The position numbers were made by a program, and so were the translations under genes. The notes below the pieces were generated by a model, which did no database searches, was not told the DNA's origin, and worked only from the letters and a program-made list of their open reading frames with translations. Of a DNA stretch of 64,000 nt, positions 7,864-18,243 are shown piece after piece; positions within the stretch are counted from its first letter, which is position 1; each line of letters opens with the position of its first letter. Source of the DNA: Microbacterium sp. H1-D42 (GTDB lineage Bacteria; Actinomycetota; Actinomycetes; Actinomycetales; Microbacteriaceae); the NCBI RefSeq assembly GCF_022637555.1, contig NZ_CP093342.1, positions 1,116,001-1,180,000 on the forward strand, read 5' to 3'.

Positions 7864-10800
7864 GCGAAGAGGCGAGCGCCTTCATGATCCGCTGCGGTGA
7901 GACCGGCTGCGCGGTGCCGAGGCGCTGCGCGAACACGCTGACGCGATACTCCTCGAGCAGCCAGCGCACCTCGACGAGCTGCGCCGGTGCGCCTGCCGTC
8001 AGGGGGATCGTGCCGCCGGCATCCTCAAACGCCTTCGCCATCCGCTCGTATTCGGTCATGCGCGTGCGGTCCTTGCCGGGTTCGCTGGCCAGCGTCTTCA
8101 GGCGATCCAGCATCCCGTCCAGGTAGCGGGGGAGATGTGCCAGACGGTCCACCCCGGTCGCAGAGATGAATCCGGGATGGATGAGCCCCGACAGCTGAGA
8201 GCGGATGTCGTTCAGTGGGCCGAGCAGCGAGAGCGAGTTCTGCGACTTGATGCCGCGCTCGACGTCACGGCTCTTGGTGAGGATGCGGGCGACCAGCGAC
8301 ACGCACGCGAACAGCTGGTCGACGAGCTCGCTGTCGACAGCATCCCGTACCCGCTGGAACTCGTCCCGGCCGCGGATCACCCCGTCCGGAACCTGCTTCT
8401 CGATCAGCGCACGCACGACGGCGGTGCGGGCATCCTCGATCAGTGCGGCCACGTTCTGGTACGGCGACGCGGCGAGGGCGAGCTTCTCGGGGGAGGTGAG
8501 GTGGCTCTGCACATACGAGGCGGGGGATGGCACATTCAGCAGCACCAGGCGCAGCACCCCATCGCGGATGGCCGCAGTCGCAGCATCCGCCGTCGCCTCC
8601 AGCCGCACCGACACCGACGTGCCGCGGTCGACGATCGCGGGGTAGCCGCGCACGACACCGCCGGCGACCTTCGTGTCGAGCACGGCGGGCAGGTCGTCGA
8701 AGCTCCAGTCGGTCAGGCCGTCGCGTTCGATCGGGCCTCGGGTCGATGCGGCGGCGACGGCGGCAGCATCCGGTCTGCGCCCGCCCTTCGCGGACTCGGG
8801 TCGCGCCAGCGAGCGCGTGACGCTCTGCCGAGACCGATCCGACAGCTTCTGCTGCAGCTCGGCGAGGTGACGGGCTGAGCCGGCCACGCGCCCGCGTTCG
8901 TCGACCGCACGGAAGTTCATCAGCAGATGCCCCGGCACGCGGTCGTCGTCGAAGTCCGCGTCCGAGACGGGCTGGTTCGCGAGTGGCTGGATCAGCTTCG
9001 CCAGCGCTTCCTTCAGTGACCGCTCCGGCACCCCGGCGTGACGCTCAGGGCCGTCGGCGGCGACTTCGGCACCGAACTTCTCCGCCCAGTCCGCGGCAGG
9101 CACGACGTGACGGCGGATCGCCTTCGGCAGCGCGCGCAGCAGCGCGGTGATCAGCTCGGCACGCAGACCAGGCACCTGCCAGTCGAAGCCCGTGTCGCGG
9201 ATCTGCTGCAGCAGTGCAAGCGGCATCACGACGCTGACTCCGTCATCCTCGGCACCTGGCTCGAAGCGATAGGCGAGGCCGAGTACCTGATCTTCCTGCG
9301 TCCATCGCGTGGGGAACTCGCTCTGGTCGGCACGCTCATCGTCCTCGATCAGATCGCTCTCGCGCATCACGAGCAGCTTCGGCGTCGTCGTCAGCGCCTC
9401 GCGCCACCATTTCTCGAACGAGCGCACGTCGAAGACATCCTTCGGGATGCGCTCGTCGTAGAAGGCGAACACCGCCTCGTCCCCGGCGAGGATGTCGCGG
9501 CGACGCTCGCGCTCCTCGAGCTTCTCGAGCCGCTTTCGCAGCTCGGCGTTCGCGCGCCAGAACGCACTGACCCGCTTGTCGATCCGGCTGGGATCCCACT
9601 CGCCGTCGACCAGTGCGTGCCGCAGGAACAGCTCTCGCGCGCCCGCCCGATCGATCCGCGCGAACTGCACGCGGCGGCGGGGGATGATCTCCACGCCGAA
9701 CAGCGTCACCTTCTCGAAGGCGACCGCCGCCCCGGCATCCTTCGACCAGTGCGGCTCCGAGACCTGCCGCTTCGCGAGGTCGCCGGCGAGAGCCTCCGCC
9801 CAGGCGGGGTCGATCGCGGCGACCGTGCGCGCGAAGGTGCGTGAGGTCTCGACGATCTCGGCCGCCATCACCGCTTGCGGAGATTTCTTGCGCAGGCCGG
9901 AACCAGGGAAGATCGAGAAGCGGATGCCCCTGGCGCCGCGATACTCGGTGATGCGGCGCTTCTGGTCCTTCGACGGGGTCTTGTTCACGCCCTTCGCGGC
10001 GGTGCGCTCGTCGAGGATGCCGATCTGCGAGAGCAGGCCGGCCAGGATCGCCCGATGGATGGCATCCGGGTCCGTCGCGCCCTCGCCCCGGTCGTTCGTC
10101 TTCGGCACCTTCACCAGCGTGCGCAGCTGCCGGTGCACGTCGAACCACTCCCGGACTCGCACGTAGTTGAGGTGCTCGCTGCGGCACATCCGCCGGAACG
10201 CGCTCGACCCCAGTTCGCGCTGCTGCTCGCGCAGATGGTTCCAGAGATTCAGCAGCGTGAGGAAGTCACTGGTCGGGTCCACGAAGCGGGCGTGCGCGCG
10301 CTCGGCAGCATCCCGTACCGACTGGGGTGCGTCGGCGCTGGGGCGCTCTCGCACATCCTGGATCGACAGACCGGCGACGATCGGCATGACATCCGCCGAG
10401 ACCTGCGATCCGGCGCGGGCGGCCTCCACCAGCATCCGGGCGAAGCGGGGATCCATCGGCATCCGCGAGATCTCGCGGCCGATCTTGGTGAGCCGCGGCT
10501 CCGCCCCGCGAGTGACGTCGACCGCGCCGATCTCGGTGAGCAGGTCGAACGCCGCCTTCACTCCGCGGGAATCCGGGGGAGTGAGGAAGGGGAATGCGGT
10601 GATGTCGCCGAAGCCGAGCGAGAGCATCTGCAGCACGACCGAGGCGAGCGAGGTGCGCAGCACCTCCGGCTCGGTGAACTCCGCTCTCTTGTCGAAGTCC
10701 TCTTCGCTGTACAGGCGGATCGCGATGCCGTCGCTGGTTCGGCCGGCGCGACCCGATCGCTGATTCGCGGATGCCTGCGACACGGCCTCGATGGGCAGGC

Positions 10801-11797
10801 GCTGCACCTTGGATCGGGCGCTGTACCGCGAGATGCGCGCGGTGCCGGTGTCGATGACGTACTTGATGCCGGGAACGGTGAGGCTCGTCTCGGCGACGTT
10901 GGTGGCCAGGATCACCCGGCGGCGGACTCCGGCGACCTTCGACGGCTCGAACACGCGGTGCTGCTCGGCGGCCGACAGTCGGCCGTACAACGGCAGCACC
11001 TCGACGGGAGCGGTGGATGACCGGTACGCACCCCGCACTGCCTCGGCGGCGTCGCGGATCTCCGCCTCACCTGGCAGGAAGACCAGCACATCGCCGGCGG
11101 GTTCCCGATCGAGCTCGCGCAGCGCCGTGACGATCGCCGAGACCTCGTCCTCGGGCTCTTTGCCCTTGGCATCCGCCTCTTCTTCGGCGTCATCGACGAG
11201 CGCCCGGTACCGGATCTCGACGGGATACGTGCGGCCGGACACCTCGATGATCGGGGCGGGTTCGCCTGCAGCATCCGCGAAGTGCGCCGCGAAGCTCTGC
11301 GGATCGATCGTCGCCGAGGTGATGATCACCTTCAGGTCTGGGCGCTCCGGCAGGATCCGCCGCAGATAGCCGAGCAGGAAGTCGACGTTCAGCGAGCGCT
11401 CGTGCGCCTCGTCGATGATGATCGTGTCGTAGCGCCGCAGCAGCCGGTCACGGTGGATCTCATTGAGCAGAATGCCATCGGTCATCAGCGCGATGCGCGT
11501 GGCGTCCGACACCTGATCGGTGAACCGCACCTTGTACCCGACGAGGTCGCCGAGTGGGACGTGCAGCTCTTCGGCGACGCGCTCGGCGATCGTGCGCGCT
11601 GCGAGCCGGCGCGGCTGGGTGTGCGCGATCTTCTCGCGGCCGAGTTCGAGGCAGATCTTCGGCAGCTGTGTCGTCTTGCCGGAGCCGGTGGCGCCGGCGA
11701 CGATGACGACCTGATTGTCGCGGATGGCATCGGCGATCTCCTCGCGCGCCGCGCTGACGGGCAGCTCGGGCGGAAAGGTGATGACCGGCGTTGACAT
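7853..11797 (-). CDS. hrpA: ATP-dependent RNA helicase HrpA
   Basis: A 1314-residue DEAH-box RNA helicase, full length for HrpA. Walker A GATGSGKT is at residues 35-42, the DEAH box at 129-132, and the SAT motif follows near 160. RecA-like domain two contains ATNVAETSLTVPGI and QRSGRAGR. The long C-terminal half matches the HA2, OB-fold and DUF3418 regions of this family. The protein unwinds RNA with ATP; in E. coli HrpA rescues stalled ribosomes and processes mRNA. TACGAT on the minus strand (11806-11811) lies eight bases upstream of the start. The last codons and stop lie inside a dispersed repeat. Confidence 0.95.
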   Translation of the reverse strand: MSTPVITFPPELPVSAAREEIADAIRDNQVVIVAGATGSGKTTQLPKICLELGREKIAHTQPRRLAARTIAERVAEELHVPLGDLVGYKVRFTDQVSDATRIALMTDGILLNEIHRDRLLRRYDTIIIDEAHERSLNVDFLLGYLRRILPERPDLKVIITSATIDPQSFAAHFADAAGEPAPIIEVSGRTYPVEIRYRALVDDAEEEADAKGKEPEDEVSAIVTALRELDREPAGDVLVFLPGEAEIRDAAEAVRGAYRSSTAPVEVLPLYGRLSAAEQHRVFEPSKVAGVRRRVILATNVAETSLTVPGIKYVIDTGTARISRYSARSKVQRLPIEAVSQASANQRSGRAGRTSDGIAIRLYSEEDFDKRAEFTEPEVLRTSLASVVLQMLSLGFGDITAFPFLTPPDSRGVKAAFDLLTEIGAVDVTRGAEPRLTKIGREISRMPMDPRFARMLVEAARAGSQVSADVMPIVAGLSIQDVRERPSADAPQSVRDAAERAHARFVDPTSDFLTLLNLWNHLREQQRELGSSAFRRMCRSEHLNYVRVREWFDVHRQLRTLVKVPKTNDRGEGATDPDAIHRAILAGLLSQIGILDERTAAKGVNKTPSKDQKRRITEYRGARGIRFSIFPGSGLRKKSPQAVMAAEIVETSRTFARTVAAIDPAWAEALAGDLAKRQVSEPHWSKDAGAAVAFEKVTLFGVEIIPRRRVQFARIDRAGARELFLRHALVDGEWDPSRIDKRVSAFWRANAELRKRLEKLEERERRRDILAGDEAVFAFYDERIPKDVFDVRSFEKWWREALTTTPKLLVMRESDLIEDDERADQSEFPTRWTQEDQVLGLAYRFEPGAEDDGVSVVMPLALLQQIRDTGFDWQVPGLRAELITALLRALPKAIRRHVVPAADWAEKFGAEVAADGPERHAGVPERSLKEALAKLIQPLANQPVSDADFDDDRVPGHLLMNFRAVDERGRVAGSARHLAELQQKLSDRSRQSVTRSLARPESAKGGRRPDAAAVAAASTRGPIERDGLTDWSFDDLPAVLDTKVAGGVVRGYPAIVDRGTSVSVRLEATADAATAAIRDGVLRLVLLNVPSPASYVQSHLTSPEKLALAASPYQNVAALIEDARTAVVRALIEKQVPDGVIRGRDEFQRVRDAVDSELVDQLFACVSLVARILTKSRDVERGIKSQNSLSLLGPLNDIRSQLSGLIHPGFISATGVDRLAHLPRYLDGMLDRLKTLASEPGKDRTRMTEYERMAKAFEDAGGTIPLTAGAPAQLVEVRWLLEEYRVSVFAQRLGTAQPVSPQRIMKALASSPGR

Positions 11798-11858
11798 AGC
11801 CCTCCATCGTATTCCGATTCGGTCCTTGCTCGATCCGCTCTCTGTCTAGGATCGGCTC

Positions 11859-12950
11859 ATGACGTCCGACGACGCGTTCTCCTCGTGGTGGCGCTCGTTC
11901 GGGCGGCCGCCGCGGGTGATGGGGCTCGACATCGCCCGTGCCGTCGCCATCATCGGCATGATGGGCGCGCACGTCGCGGGGATCGAAGACCGATTCGCGC
12001 TGTTCGACCCGTCGAGCTGGGCCGGGATCGTGCACGGCTATCCATCGCTGACCTTCGCCCTGCTGGCAGGGTTCTCGGTGACGCTGATGACGAGGCGCGG
12101 GCAGATCCCCGAGGCGCAGATCGCAGCGGTGCGGCTCCGGATGCTGGGACGCGGCGCCACGATCTTCGTGATCGGTGTGCTGCTCGAGGCTCTGAGCACG
12201 TCCATCGCGATCATCCTCACTCTCTACGGGGTGCTGTACCTCGTGCTCATTCCCGTGCTGCGGTGGCGCAGCTCGTCGCTCATCATGCTGGCGGTGCCCC
12301 TCGGCCTGCTCGGACCAGTGCTGCTGGCCGCACTCGCGCCGCTGCCCGATGACGCGATGGGTCCTGTGCTGGAGTTCCTGCTTCGGGGCTCGTATCCGAT
12401 CACGGTGTGGCTGTTCTTCGCCCTGATCGGGATGGCGCTGGGTCGGCTGCAGCTGCTGCACATGACGACGGCGTTCTGGTTCACGGGGGCGGGGCTCGTT
12501 CTGCTGGTTGTTGCGCATGCGCTGGCGGCCATGCCGGTGCGGGATCGGATGCTGCATGCGGCGGTGTTCGACCTGGAGCCGCACTCGGGGTCGATCCTCG
12601 AGCTGCTGGCTGCACTCGGCATGGGATTGCTGGTGACCGGCGGCAGCCTGCTGCTGGCGCGTCCGCTGCGCTGGCCATTGCTGCCCGTGGCTGCGCTGGG
12701 GTCTATGCCGCTGAGCGCATACACCGCCCACGTCGTGTCGTACTTCGCGATGGCGGGGCCGGAGGGGTGGCTGGCGTCGCCTGACATCCTGCTCTGGTCG
12801 ACAGTCATCCTGTTCGCTGCCACCACCCTGTGGTCGATCCTGATCGGGCGCGGCCCACTGGAGACTCTCGTCGCGCGCGTCGGGGACGCTGCCACGCTCA
12901 TGCGCGCCAGGCACGACGGAGACGGTCGCATGGAGCCGACTGGCCGTTGA
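11859..12950 (+). CDS. DUF1624/heparan-alpha-glucosaminide acetyltransferase-like membrane protein
   Basis: A 363-residue polytopic protein with about nine or ten hydrophobic segments. The N-terminal signature GLDIARAVAIIGMMGAHVAG, with its conserved Asp-Arg pair and membrane histidine, is that of the DUF1624/DUF418 acyltransferase-3-like superfamily. Related eukaryotic proteins acetylate glucosamine across a membrane; bacterial members are thought to acylate surface sugars, but no substrate is visible here. TAGGAT at 11847-11852 lies six bases before the ATG, so the mRNA is likely leaderless. Transcribed divergently from hrpA. Confidence 0.7.
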   Translation: MTSDDAFSSWWRSFGRPPRVMGLDIARAVAIIGMMGAHVAGIEDRFALFDPSSWAGIVHGYPSLTFALLAGFSVTLMTRRGQIPEAQIAAVRLRMLGRGATIFVIGVLLEALSTSIAIILTLYGVLYLVLIPVLRWRSSSLIMLAVPLGLLGPVLLAALAPLPDDAMGPVLEFLLRGSYPITVWLFFALIGMALGRLQLLHMTTAFWFTGAGLVLLVVAHALAAMPVRDRMLHAAVFDLEPHSGSILELLAALGMGLLVTGGSLLLARPLRWPLLPVAALGSMPLSAYTAHVVSYFAMAGPEGWLASPDILLWSTVILFAATTLWSILIGRGPLETLVARVGDAATLMRARHDGDGRMEPTGR

Positions 12951-12981
12951 CCCACAGTGGCCTCTTGCTCGCAGGTGGCCA

Positions 12982-13015
12982 TTGACAGCCAAAGTGGTTT
13001 GCGTTACAAAGTAAC
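12982..13015 (+). promoter_or_regulatory. leaderless promoter with an embedded palindromic operator for the CPBP-HTH_34 operon
   Basis: A perfect -35 TTGACA (12982-12987), a 17-bp spacer and -10 TACAAA (13005-13010) end six bases before the ATG at 13017. The palindrome GTTAC-AAA-GTAAC (13003-13015) covers the -10 and the transcription start, so a bound protein would block RNA polymerase. The HTH_34 regulator at the end of the operon is the obvious candidate for autoregulation (inference). Confidence 0.65.
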
Positions 13016-13016
13016 C

Positions 13017-13820
13017 ATGGTCGCGACGACGAGAACCACACCGGAGAGGGGCGATCTGCCTGTGCGCCCGGGCCTGGTCACCACAGGCTGGGCCGTCGGT
13101 CTGCCGCTGCTGCGGATCGCTCTGGTCGCGATCGCCTCGATGCTGGTGTGGCTGATAGCTGGAGCCCAGCCCGACGCCTTCCCTCCGTCGCCACTGCTGT
13201 CGTCGATCGCGATGCTGCCGGTCAACATCATCTGCCTGCTGCTCGTGATGCGCCTGGTGCGCCGTGAGGGTGGCAGTGTGCGGGCGATGTTGGGGTGGCA
13301 GACTGACCGCATCTGGCGGGATCTGGCCTGGGGGCTGCTCTGGCTGGCGGTGATGTACCTGCCGTTCGTCGGCGTGATGATCGGCATCATGGCCTTGAGA
13401 TTCGGGCCAGACCTGTTCGACTCCTTCGAGACGGTGTTCGTCAGCGGTGCGCTGCCGGATCTTCCGCTGGGAGTGTGGGGCGTGCTCGGCGCCATCTCGG
13501 CGCTCACCTTCGCGCCGCTGAACGCGCCGGCCGAGGAGCTCGTCTACCGCGGCTACGCGCAGGGGCGGCTCGCGCGCCGTCTGCCGCAGGCGCTGGCCAT
13601 CGCGATTCCGGCGATGCTGTTCGGCATCCAGCACATCTGGTACGCGCCGACGCCGGATGCGGTGCTCATCTTCGTCTGCTGCTTCACCATCTGGGGACTG
13701 ATCTCCGGTCTCATCTATCGCTGGCAGGGTCGGCTGATGCCGCTGGTGTTCGCGCACGGCCTGGTCAACCTCGCCTTCACCCTGCCCGCACTGTTCATCC
13801 CCTTCATGATCGGAGCCTGA
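13017..13820 (+). CDS. CPBP family intramembrane glutamic endopeptidase
   Basis: A 267-residue membrane protein of the CPBP (CAAX protease and bacteriocin-processing) family with about eight membrane spans. The three motifs are present: EELVYRGYAQGR (EExxxR), FGIQHIWY (FxxxH) and HGLVNLAF (HxxxN). The family cleaves within membranes in prenyl-protein processing or bacteriocin self-immunity; the substrate here is unknown. An upstream in-frame GTG at 12957 exists, but the ATG at 13017 is chosen because a good promoter ends six bases before it. First gene of a three-gene operon with the membrane protein at 13822 (one-base gap) and the regulator at 14531. Confidence 0.85.
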   Translation: MVATTRTTPERGDLPVRPGLVTTGWAVGLPLLRIALVAIASMLVWLIAGAQPDAFPPSPLLSSIAMLPVNIICLLLVMRLVRREGGSVRAMLGWQTDRIWRDLAWGLLWLAVMYLPFVGVMIGIMALRFGPDLFDSFETVFVSGALPDLPLGVWGVLGAISALTFAPLNAPAEELVYRGYAQGRLARRLPQALAIAIPAMLFGIQHIWYAPTPDAVLIFVCCFTIWGLISGLIYRWQGRLMPLVFAHGLVNLAFTLPALFIPFMIGA

Positions 13821-13821
13821 C

Positions 13822-14544
13822 ATGACCATCCCGGATGACTCGTCGCAGAACGAGGCCCCTTTGAGTGACGATTCCCCCTTGGTCGACGATGCGCCCCTGT
13901 CCCCCGCGCAGATGCTCGCTCTCGCCGAAGGGCAGCAGCGTCAGGTGGCCGCCCGCACGGCGGCGTTCGTGCCTTGGCTCCTCGCGGCCTGGGGCGTCGC
14001 GTGGCTGGTCGGCTTCGTGGTGCTGTGGCTGGACGCGGGGCGGCATCCAGAGGATCCAGTTCCCACTCTCGCCGCCGGCTTCACATTCGCAGCCCTCCTC
14101 ATCGCCGCTGGCGTTCTGTCGACGGTGCTCGGTGCACGGTCGGGCAGGGGGCTGCGAGGCACGAAGCAGTCCGCGTTCACCGGCATCGTGTACGGCAACA
14201 CCTGGTGGCTCGGAAGCATCGCGATCTGGGTGATCGGGCAGGGGCTGGTCCAGCACGGCATGCGCGACGCTCTGCTGGTCACGTTCTACCCGAGCGCGTT
14301 CATCCTCTTCGCCGGCGTCATGTACCTGGCGGCCGGACTCATCTGGCCTGCCGCCCCGATGCTCGTGCTCGGCATCTGGTCGGTCATTCTCGCCGCCGTG
14401 GGCGCCGTGCTCCCGCATCCGACGGCATTCCTCGTCTACGGCATAGCGGGAGGCGGCGCGTTTCTCGCCGTGGCAGCGTGGGCAGCGTGGTGGCAGCACA
14501 GCGAGCGGCGCCGCCTCGGGATCGCCGGGGATGACCGTGGCTGA
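13822..14544 (+). CDS. six-helix membrane protein of unknown function
   Basis: A 240-residue protein: a hydrophilic acidic N-terminus of about 45 residues, then about six hydrophobic segments ending in a short basic tail (WWQHSERRRLG). I do not recognise a named family. It starts one base after the CPBP protease stop and overlaps the regulator gene at 14531 by 14 bases, so it is certainly translated from the same message. The position between a membrane protease and an HTH_34 regulator suggests a regulator target that senses or answers a membrane condition, but that is only inferred. Confidence 0.7.
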   Translation: MTIPDDSSQNEAPLSDDSPLVDDAPLSPAQMLALAEGQQRQVAARTAAFVPWLLAAWGVAWLVGFVVLWLDAGRHPEDPVPTLAAGFTFAALLIAAGVLSTVLGARSGRGLRGTKQSAFTGIVYGNTWWLGSIAIWVIGQGLVQHGMRDALLVTFYPSAFILFAGVMYLAAGLIWPAAPMLVLGIWSVILAAVGAVLPHPTAFLVYGIAGGGAFLAVAAWAAWWQHSERRRLGIAGDDRG

Positions 14545-14827
14545 ACTGGATCCGGTCATTCACGCACAGGCGCGTCTGCGGATCGTTGCGGCGCTGGCGA
14601 CGATCGACGCGGCGGATCAGATCACGTTCCCCCGACTGCAGGAACTGCTCGACATGACAGCGGGCAACCTCTCCACGCACCTCCGCAAACTCGAGGATGC
14701 GGCCTACGTCGCTGTCGAGAAGACGCACAAGGGGCGCACGCCCGTCACCTACATCGCGCTGACCACCACAGGTCGGCGTGCATTCGAGGATTACACCGCT
14801 CAACTGCGGGCACTGCTGGGCGGATGA
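14531..14827 (+). CDS. winged-helix transcriptional regulator, HTH_34 type
   Basis: A 98-residue single-domain winged-helix protein. The recognition region reads ITFPRLQELLDMTAGNLSTH, followed by LRKLEDAAYVAVEK and a wing with RTPVTYIALT, the pattern of HTH_34/ArsR-like small regulators, without metal-binding cysteines. It overlaps the upstream membrane-protein gene by 14 bases, so its translation is coupled to it. It is likely to bind the GTTAC-AAA-GTAAC palindrome in the operon promoter and shut down its own synthesis. No ligand-binding domain is visible. Confidence 0.85.
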   Translation: MTVAELDPVIHAQARLRIVAALATIDAADQITFPRLQELLDMTAGNLSTHLRKLEDAAYVAVEKTHKGRTPVTYIALTTTGRRAFEDYTAQLRALLGG

Positions 14828-14832
14828 ACGCC

Positions 14833-14861
14833 CATGACAGCATCCGATGCGCCCTGTCATG
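14833..14861. promoter_or_regulatory. inverted repeat CATGACAG/CTGTCATG upstream of the aldo/keto reductase
   Basis: A perfect 8-bp inverted repeat, CATGACAG (14833-14840) and CTGTCATG (14854-14861), with arm centres two helical turns (21 bp) apart. It lies just upstream of the -10 TAGGCT (14870-14875) of the next gene, where an operator or activator site is expected. It could instead be a weak hairpin after the regulator gene at 14531. Confidence 0.4.
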
Positions 14862-14872
14862 ACAACCTCTAG

Positions 14873-15718
<846 letters not shown>

Positions 15719-15763
15719 TCGCCAGTCCCCCCGGCCGGTTGTCGTCACGAGTAGCGTGAAGGC

Positions 15764-17551
15764 ATGACCAACCGGCTGGCGGGGACTCTCAGTCCGTACC
15801 TGCGCGCACACGCCGAGAATCCGGTCGACTGGCATCCGTGGGGCGCCGACGCATTCGACGAGGCGACGCAGCGCGATGTGCCGCTGCTCATCTCGATCGG
15901 GTACTCCACCTGTCATTGGTGCCACGTCATGGCGCGCGAATCGTTCTCGGACGCCGCGACGGCAGCGCAGATCAACGCCGGTTTCGTGCCCGTGAAGATC
16001 GATCGCGAAGAGCATCCCGACGTCGACGCGGCCTTCATGTCGGCGGCGTCCGCGTTCACGCAGAGCCTCGGCTGGCCGCTGACGGTCTTCACGACGCCGG
16101 ACGGTCGCGCGTTCTACGCCGGCACGTATTTCCCGCCGGCCGCGCGCGGCGGCCTGCCCTCCTTCCGCGACGTGCTCACCGCCGTGACCGAGGCGTGGAC
16201 CCAGCGGCGCGGCGACGTGATCGAATCATCGGATGCTGTCGCCGGCGCCCTGCGCGAGGCGGCCGCCCGCACACCCTCGCCCCTGCCGGATGATGCTGCT
16301 CTGCGCGCAGCCGCGGCGAAGATCCTCGAGCGCGAGGACCGGCTCTTCGGCGGATTCGGCGGAGCGCCGAAGTTCCCGATGGCGACGACGCTGCGGTTGC
16401 TGCAGCATCCGATCGCCGCTGGATCGGATGCCGTCGCCCGGGCACTCACCGCGATGGCCGGATCCGAACTGCGCGACGACGTCGACGGCGGATTCTTCCG
16501 CTACGCGACCCAGCGCGACTGGACCGTGCCGCACTACGAGCGGATGCTGACTGACAACGCGCAACTGCTCGAGTCCGCGCTCGACGCTGACCGTGACGAC
16601 ATCGTCCGCGGCATCGCGGGATTCCTGCTCGGCGTGCTGCGGCGCGATGGCGGCGGATTCGGCGCCGCCCAGGACTCGGAGTCGTGGATCGACGGTGAGC
16701 GCAATGAGGGCGGGTACTACCGCCGCGAGGCGGCCGGCCGCGCAGGTCTCGATCCGCCGGCCGTCGACGGCAAGGTGCTCACCGGGTGGAACGGCCTCGC
16801 CATCGGTGCGCTCGCCCGTGCCGGCGCGCGCCTGGGGGAGCAGGCGTGGGTGGATGCTGCGGCAGCGGCAGCATCCGACGTCCTCGCCACCAACCGCGAC
16901 GCGCACGGCGCGCTGGTGCGCTCGTCGCTCGACGGCGCGGCGTCCGACGCCGTCGCCACCAGAGCGGACATCGGCCTGCTCGCCGAGGGGCTGTTCGCTC
17001 TGGCGCTGGCATCGGGGGACCCGGCTTGGGCGACGCGGGCGCTCGCCGTCTTGCACGCCGACGTGCAGCCCGATCCGGTGCTGGCCACCTACGGAATCCC
17101 GGCGGGTGCTGATGAGAGCGACGGCGATCTGCCCTCAGGGACGGCGGCGCTGGCGTCCGCTCATCTCACCGCGTGGCGCCTGGGTGCCGGCGACACGCAC
17201 CGTGAGCGCGCCGAGGCGCTGACTGCGGGGCTGATCGGCAGGGCTCTCGCGCAGCCGCTCGCCTTCGGTGCGGTCCTGCGAGTCGCAGCCGGGCTCGCCG
17301 AGGCTCCACGGCAGGTCATCGCCGTGGCATCCGATCGCACCGGCGCGCTCGCCGCGGCGGCGCTGGCCGCCGACGCCGACGTCGTCGCTGCCGTCACTCC
17401 GGCGCAGGCGCGCGAGTTCTCGGATGCCGGGTTCGCACTCTTCGATGAGAAGGACGCCACTGATGGTGTCGTCTACGATTGCCGGGCGTTCGTGTGCCTG
17501 CTGCCGGTGTCGGAGCCCGCCGAAGTGCGGCGTGAACGGGGAGAGGGCTGA
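15764..17551 (+). CDS. thioredoxin-domain protein of the YyaL/SSP411 (DUF255) family
   Basis: A 595-residue cytosolic protein. Residues about 1-165 form a thioredoxin-like domain with the CxxC pair Cys50-His-Trp-Cys53 in STCHWCHVM, the signature of this family. The rest is an (alpha/alpha)6-barrel region like N-acylglucosamine 2-epimerases. The human relative is SPATA20; the biochemical function is not established. It is slightly shorter than many members (600-700). TAGCGT lies six bases upstream of the ATG. Its stop overlaps the start of the GyrI-like gene by one base, so the two form an operon. Confidence 0.9.
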   Translation: MTNRLAGTLSPYLRAHAENPVDWHPWGADAFDEATQRDVPLLISIGYSTCHWCHVMARESFSDAATAAQINAGFVPVKIDREEHPDVDAAFMSAASAFTQSLGWPLTVFTTPDGRAFYAGTYFPPAARGGLPSFRDVLTAVTEAWTQRRGDVIESSDAVAGALREAAARTPSPLPDDAALRAAAAKILEREDRLFGGFGGAPKFPMATTLRLLQHPIAAGSDAVARALTAMAGSELRDDVDGGFFRYATQRDWTVPHYERMLTDNAQLLESALDADRDDIVRGIAGFLLGVLRRDGGGFGAAQDSESWIDGERNEGGYYRREAAGRAGLDPPAVDGKVLTGWNGLAIGALARAGARLGEQAWVDAAAAAASDVLATNRDAHGALVRSSLDGAASDAVATRADIGLLAEGLFALALASGDPAWATRALAVLHADVQPDPVLATYGIPAGADESDGDLPSGTAALASAHLTAWRLGAGDTHRERAEALTAGLIGRALAQPLAFGAVLRVAAGLAEAPRQVIAVASDRTGALAAAALAADADVVAAVTPAQAREFSDAGFALFDEKDATDGVVYDCRAFVCLLPVSEPAEVRRERGEG

Positions 17552-18189
17552 TGGCGAAGGTCGATCTCAAGAAGACGCTCGACGCGTACCAGGCGAAGCG
17601 GGGCGAGTTCCGTGTCGTCGAGGTGCCAGAGATGACGTACCTGATGGTCGACGGGCGGGGCGATCCGAACACCTCGCCGGCGTACACCGCGGCGCTGGAA
17701 GCGCTGTATCCCGTCGCGTACGCGCTGAAATTCGCCAGTGCGCGCGAGCTGGATCGCGACTACGTCGTGCCACCGCTGGAGGGACTGTGGTGGGCAGACG
17801 ACATGACCTCATTCACCTCGGCGCGCGACAAGTCGCAGTGGCATTGGACCATGATGCTGATGGCGCCGGAGTGGGTTCCTGCGGCGATGGTGAGCGCCGC
17901 CGTGGCGAAGGTCGCGGCGAAGAAGGACGCGCCTGCGCGGCTGGACGAGGTGCGGCTCGAGTCGCTGACCGAGGGACTGTGCGTGCAGACGCTGCATCTC
18001 GGGTCGTTCGACGACGAGGCGCCGGTGCTCGCGCAGATGCATGACGAGTTCATCCCGGATGCCGGGCTGGAGCTCACCGGAAGGCACCACGAGATCTACT
18101 TCAGCGACTTCCGGCGCGTGGCGCCCGAGAAGCTGCGCACGCTGCTGCGGCAGCCAGTGCGGAAGATCGGTCCTGTGTCACCTGCTTGA
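17551..18189 (+). CDS. GyrI-like domain protein
   Basis: A 212-residue protein of the GyrI-like small-molecule-binding family (SHS2-type module), seen from FRVVEVPEMTYLMVDGRGDPN at the start, GLWW in the middle and a C-terminal HHEIYFSDFRRVAPEKLRT. Such standalone proteins are often annotated as hydrolases or ligand-binding proteins without proven function. The gene overlaps the YyaL-type gene by one base (TGATG), so the two are translationally coupled. Confidence 0.75.
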   Translation: MAKVDLKKTLDAYQAKRGEFRVVEVPEMTYLMVDGRGDPNTSPAYTAALEALYPVAYALKFASARELDRDYVVPPLEGLWWADDMTSFTSARDKSQWHWTMMLMAPEWVPAAMVSAAVAKVAAKKDAPARLDEVRLESLTEGLCVQTLHLGSFDDEAPVLAQMHDEFIPDAGLELTGRHHEIYFSDFRRVAPEKLRTLLRQPVRKIGPVSPA

Positions 18190-18206
18190 TACACCACGCG
18201 ACTTCT

Positions 18207-18228
18207 GTGTACCATCACATCAGTACAC
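18207..18228. promoter_or_regulatory. YtrA-type operator GTGTAC-N10-GTACAC
   Basis: A perfect inverted repeat, GTGTAC (18207-18212) and GTACAC (18223-18228), overlaps the likely promoter (TTGATA at 18185-18190, 17-bp spacer, TGTACC). It lies directly before a strong Shine-Dalgarno AAGGAGG (18230-18236) and the ATG at 18244. The form and the GntR gene at the end of the operon point to autorepression. Confidence 0.7.
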
Positions 18229-18243
18229 GAAGGAGGTCGTCTC

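Noticed and set aside
11460..13829. 789-codon minus-strand frame across the hrpA start and the DUF1624 and CPBP genes
   Set aside because: Runs through three good genes and has a Gln/Arg/His-rich shadow composition.
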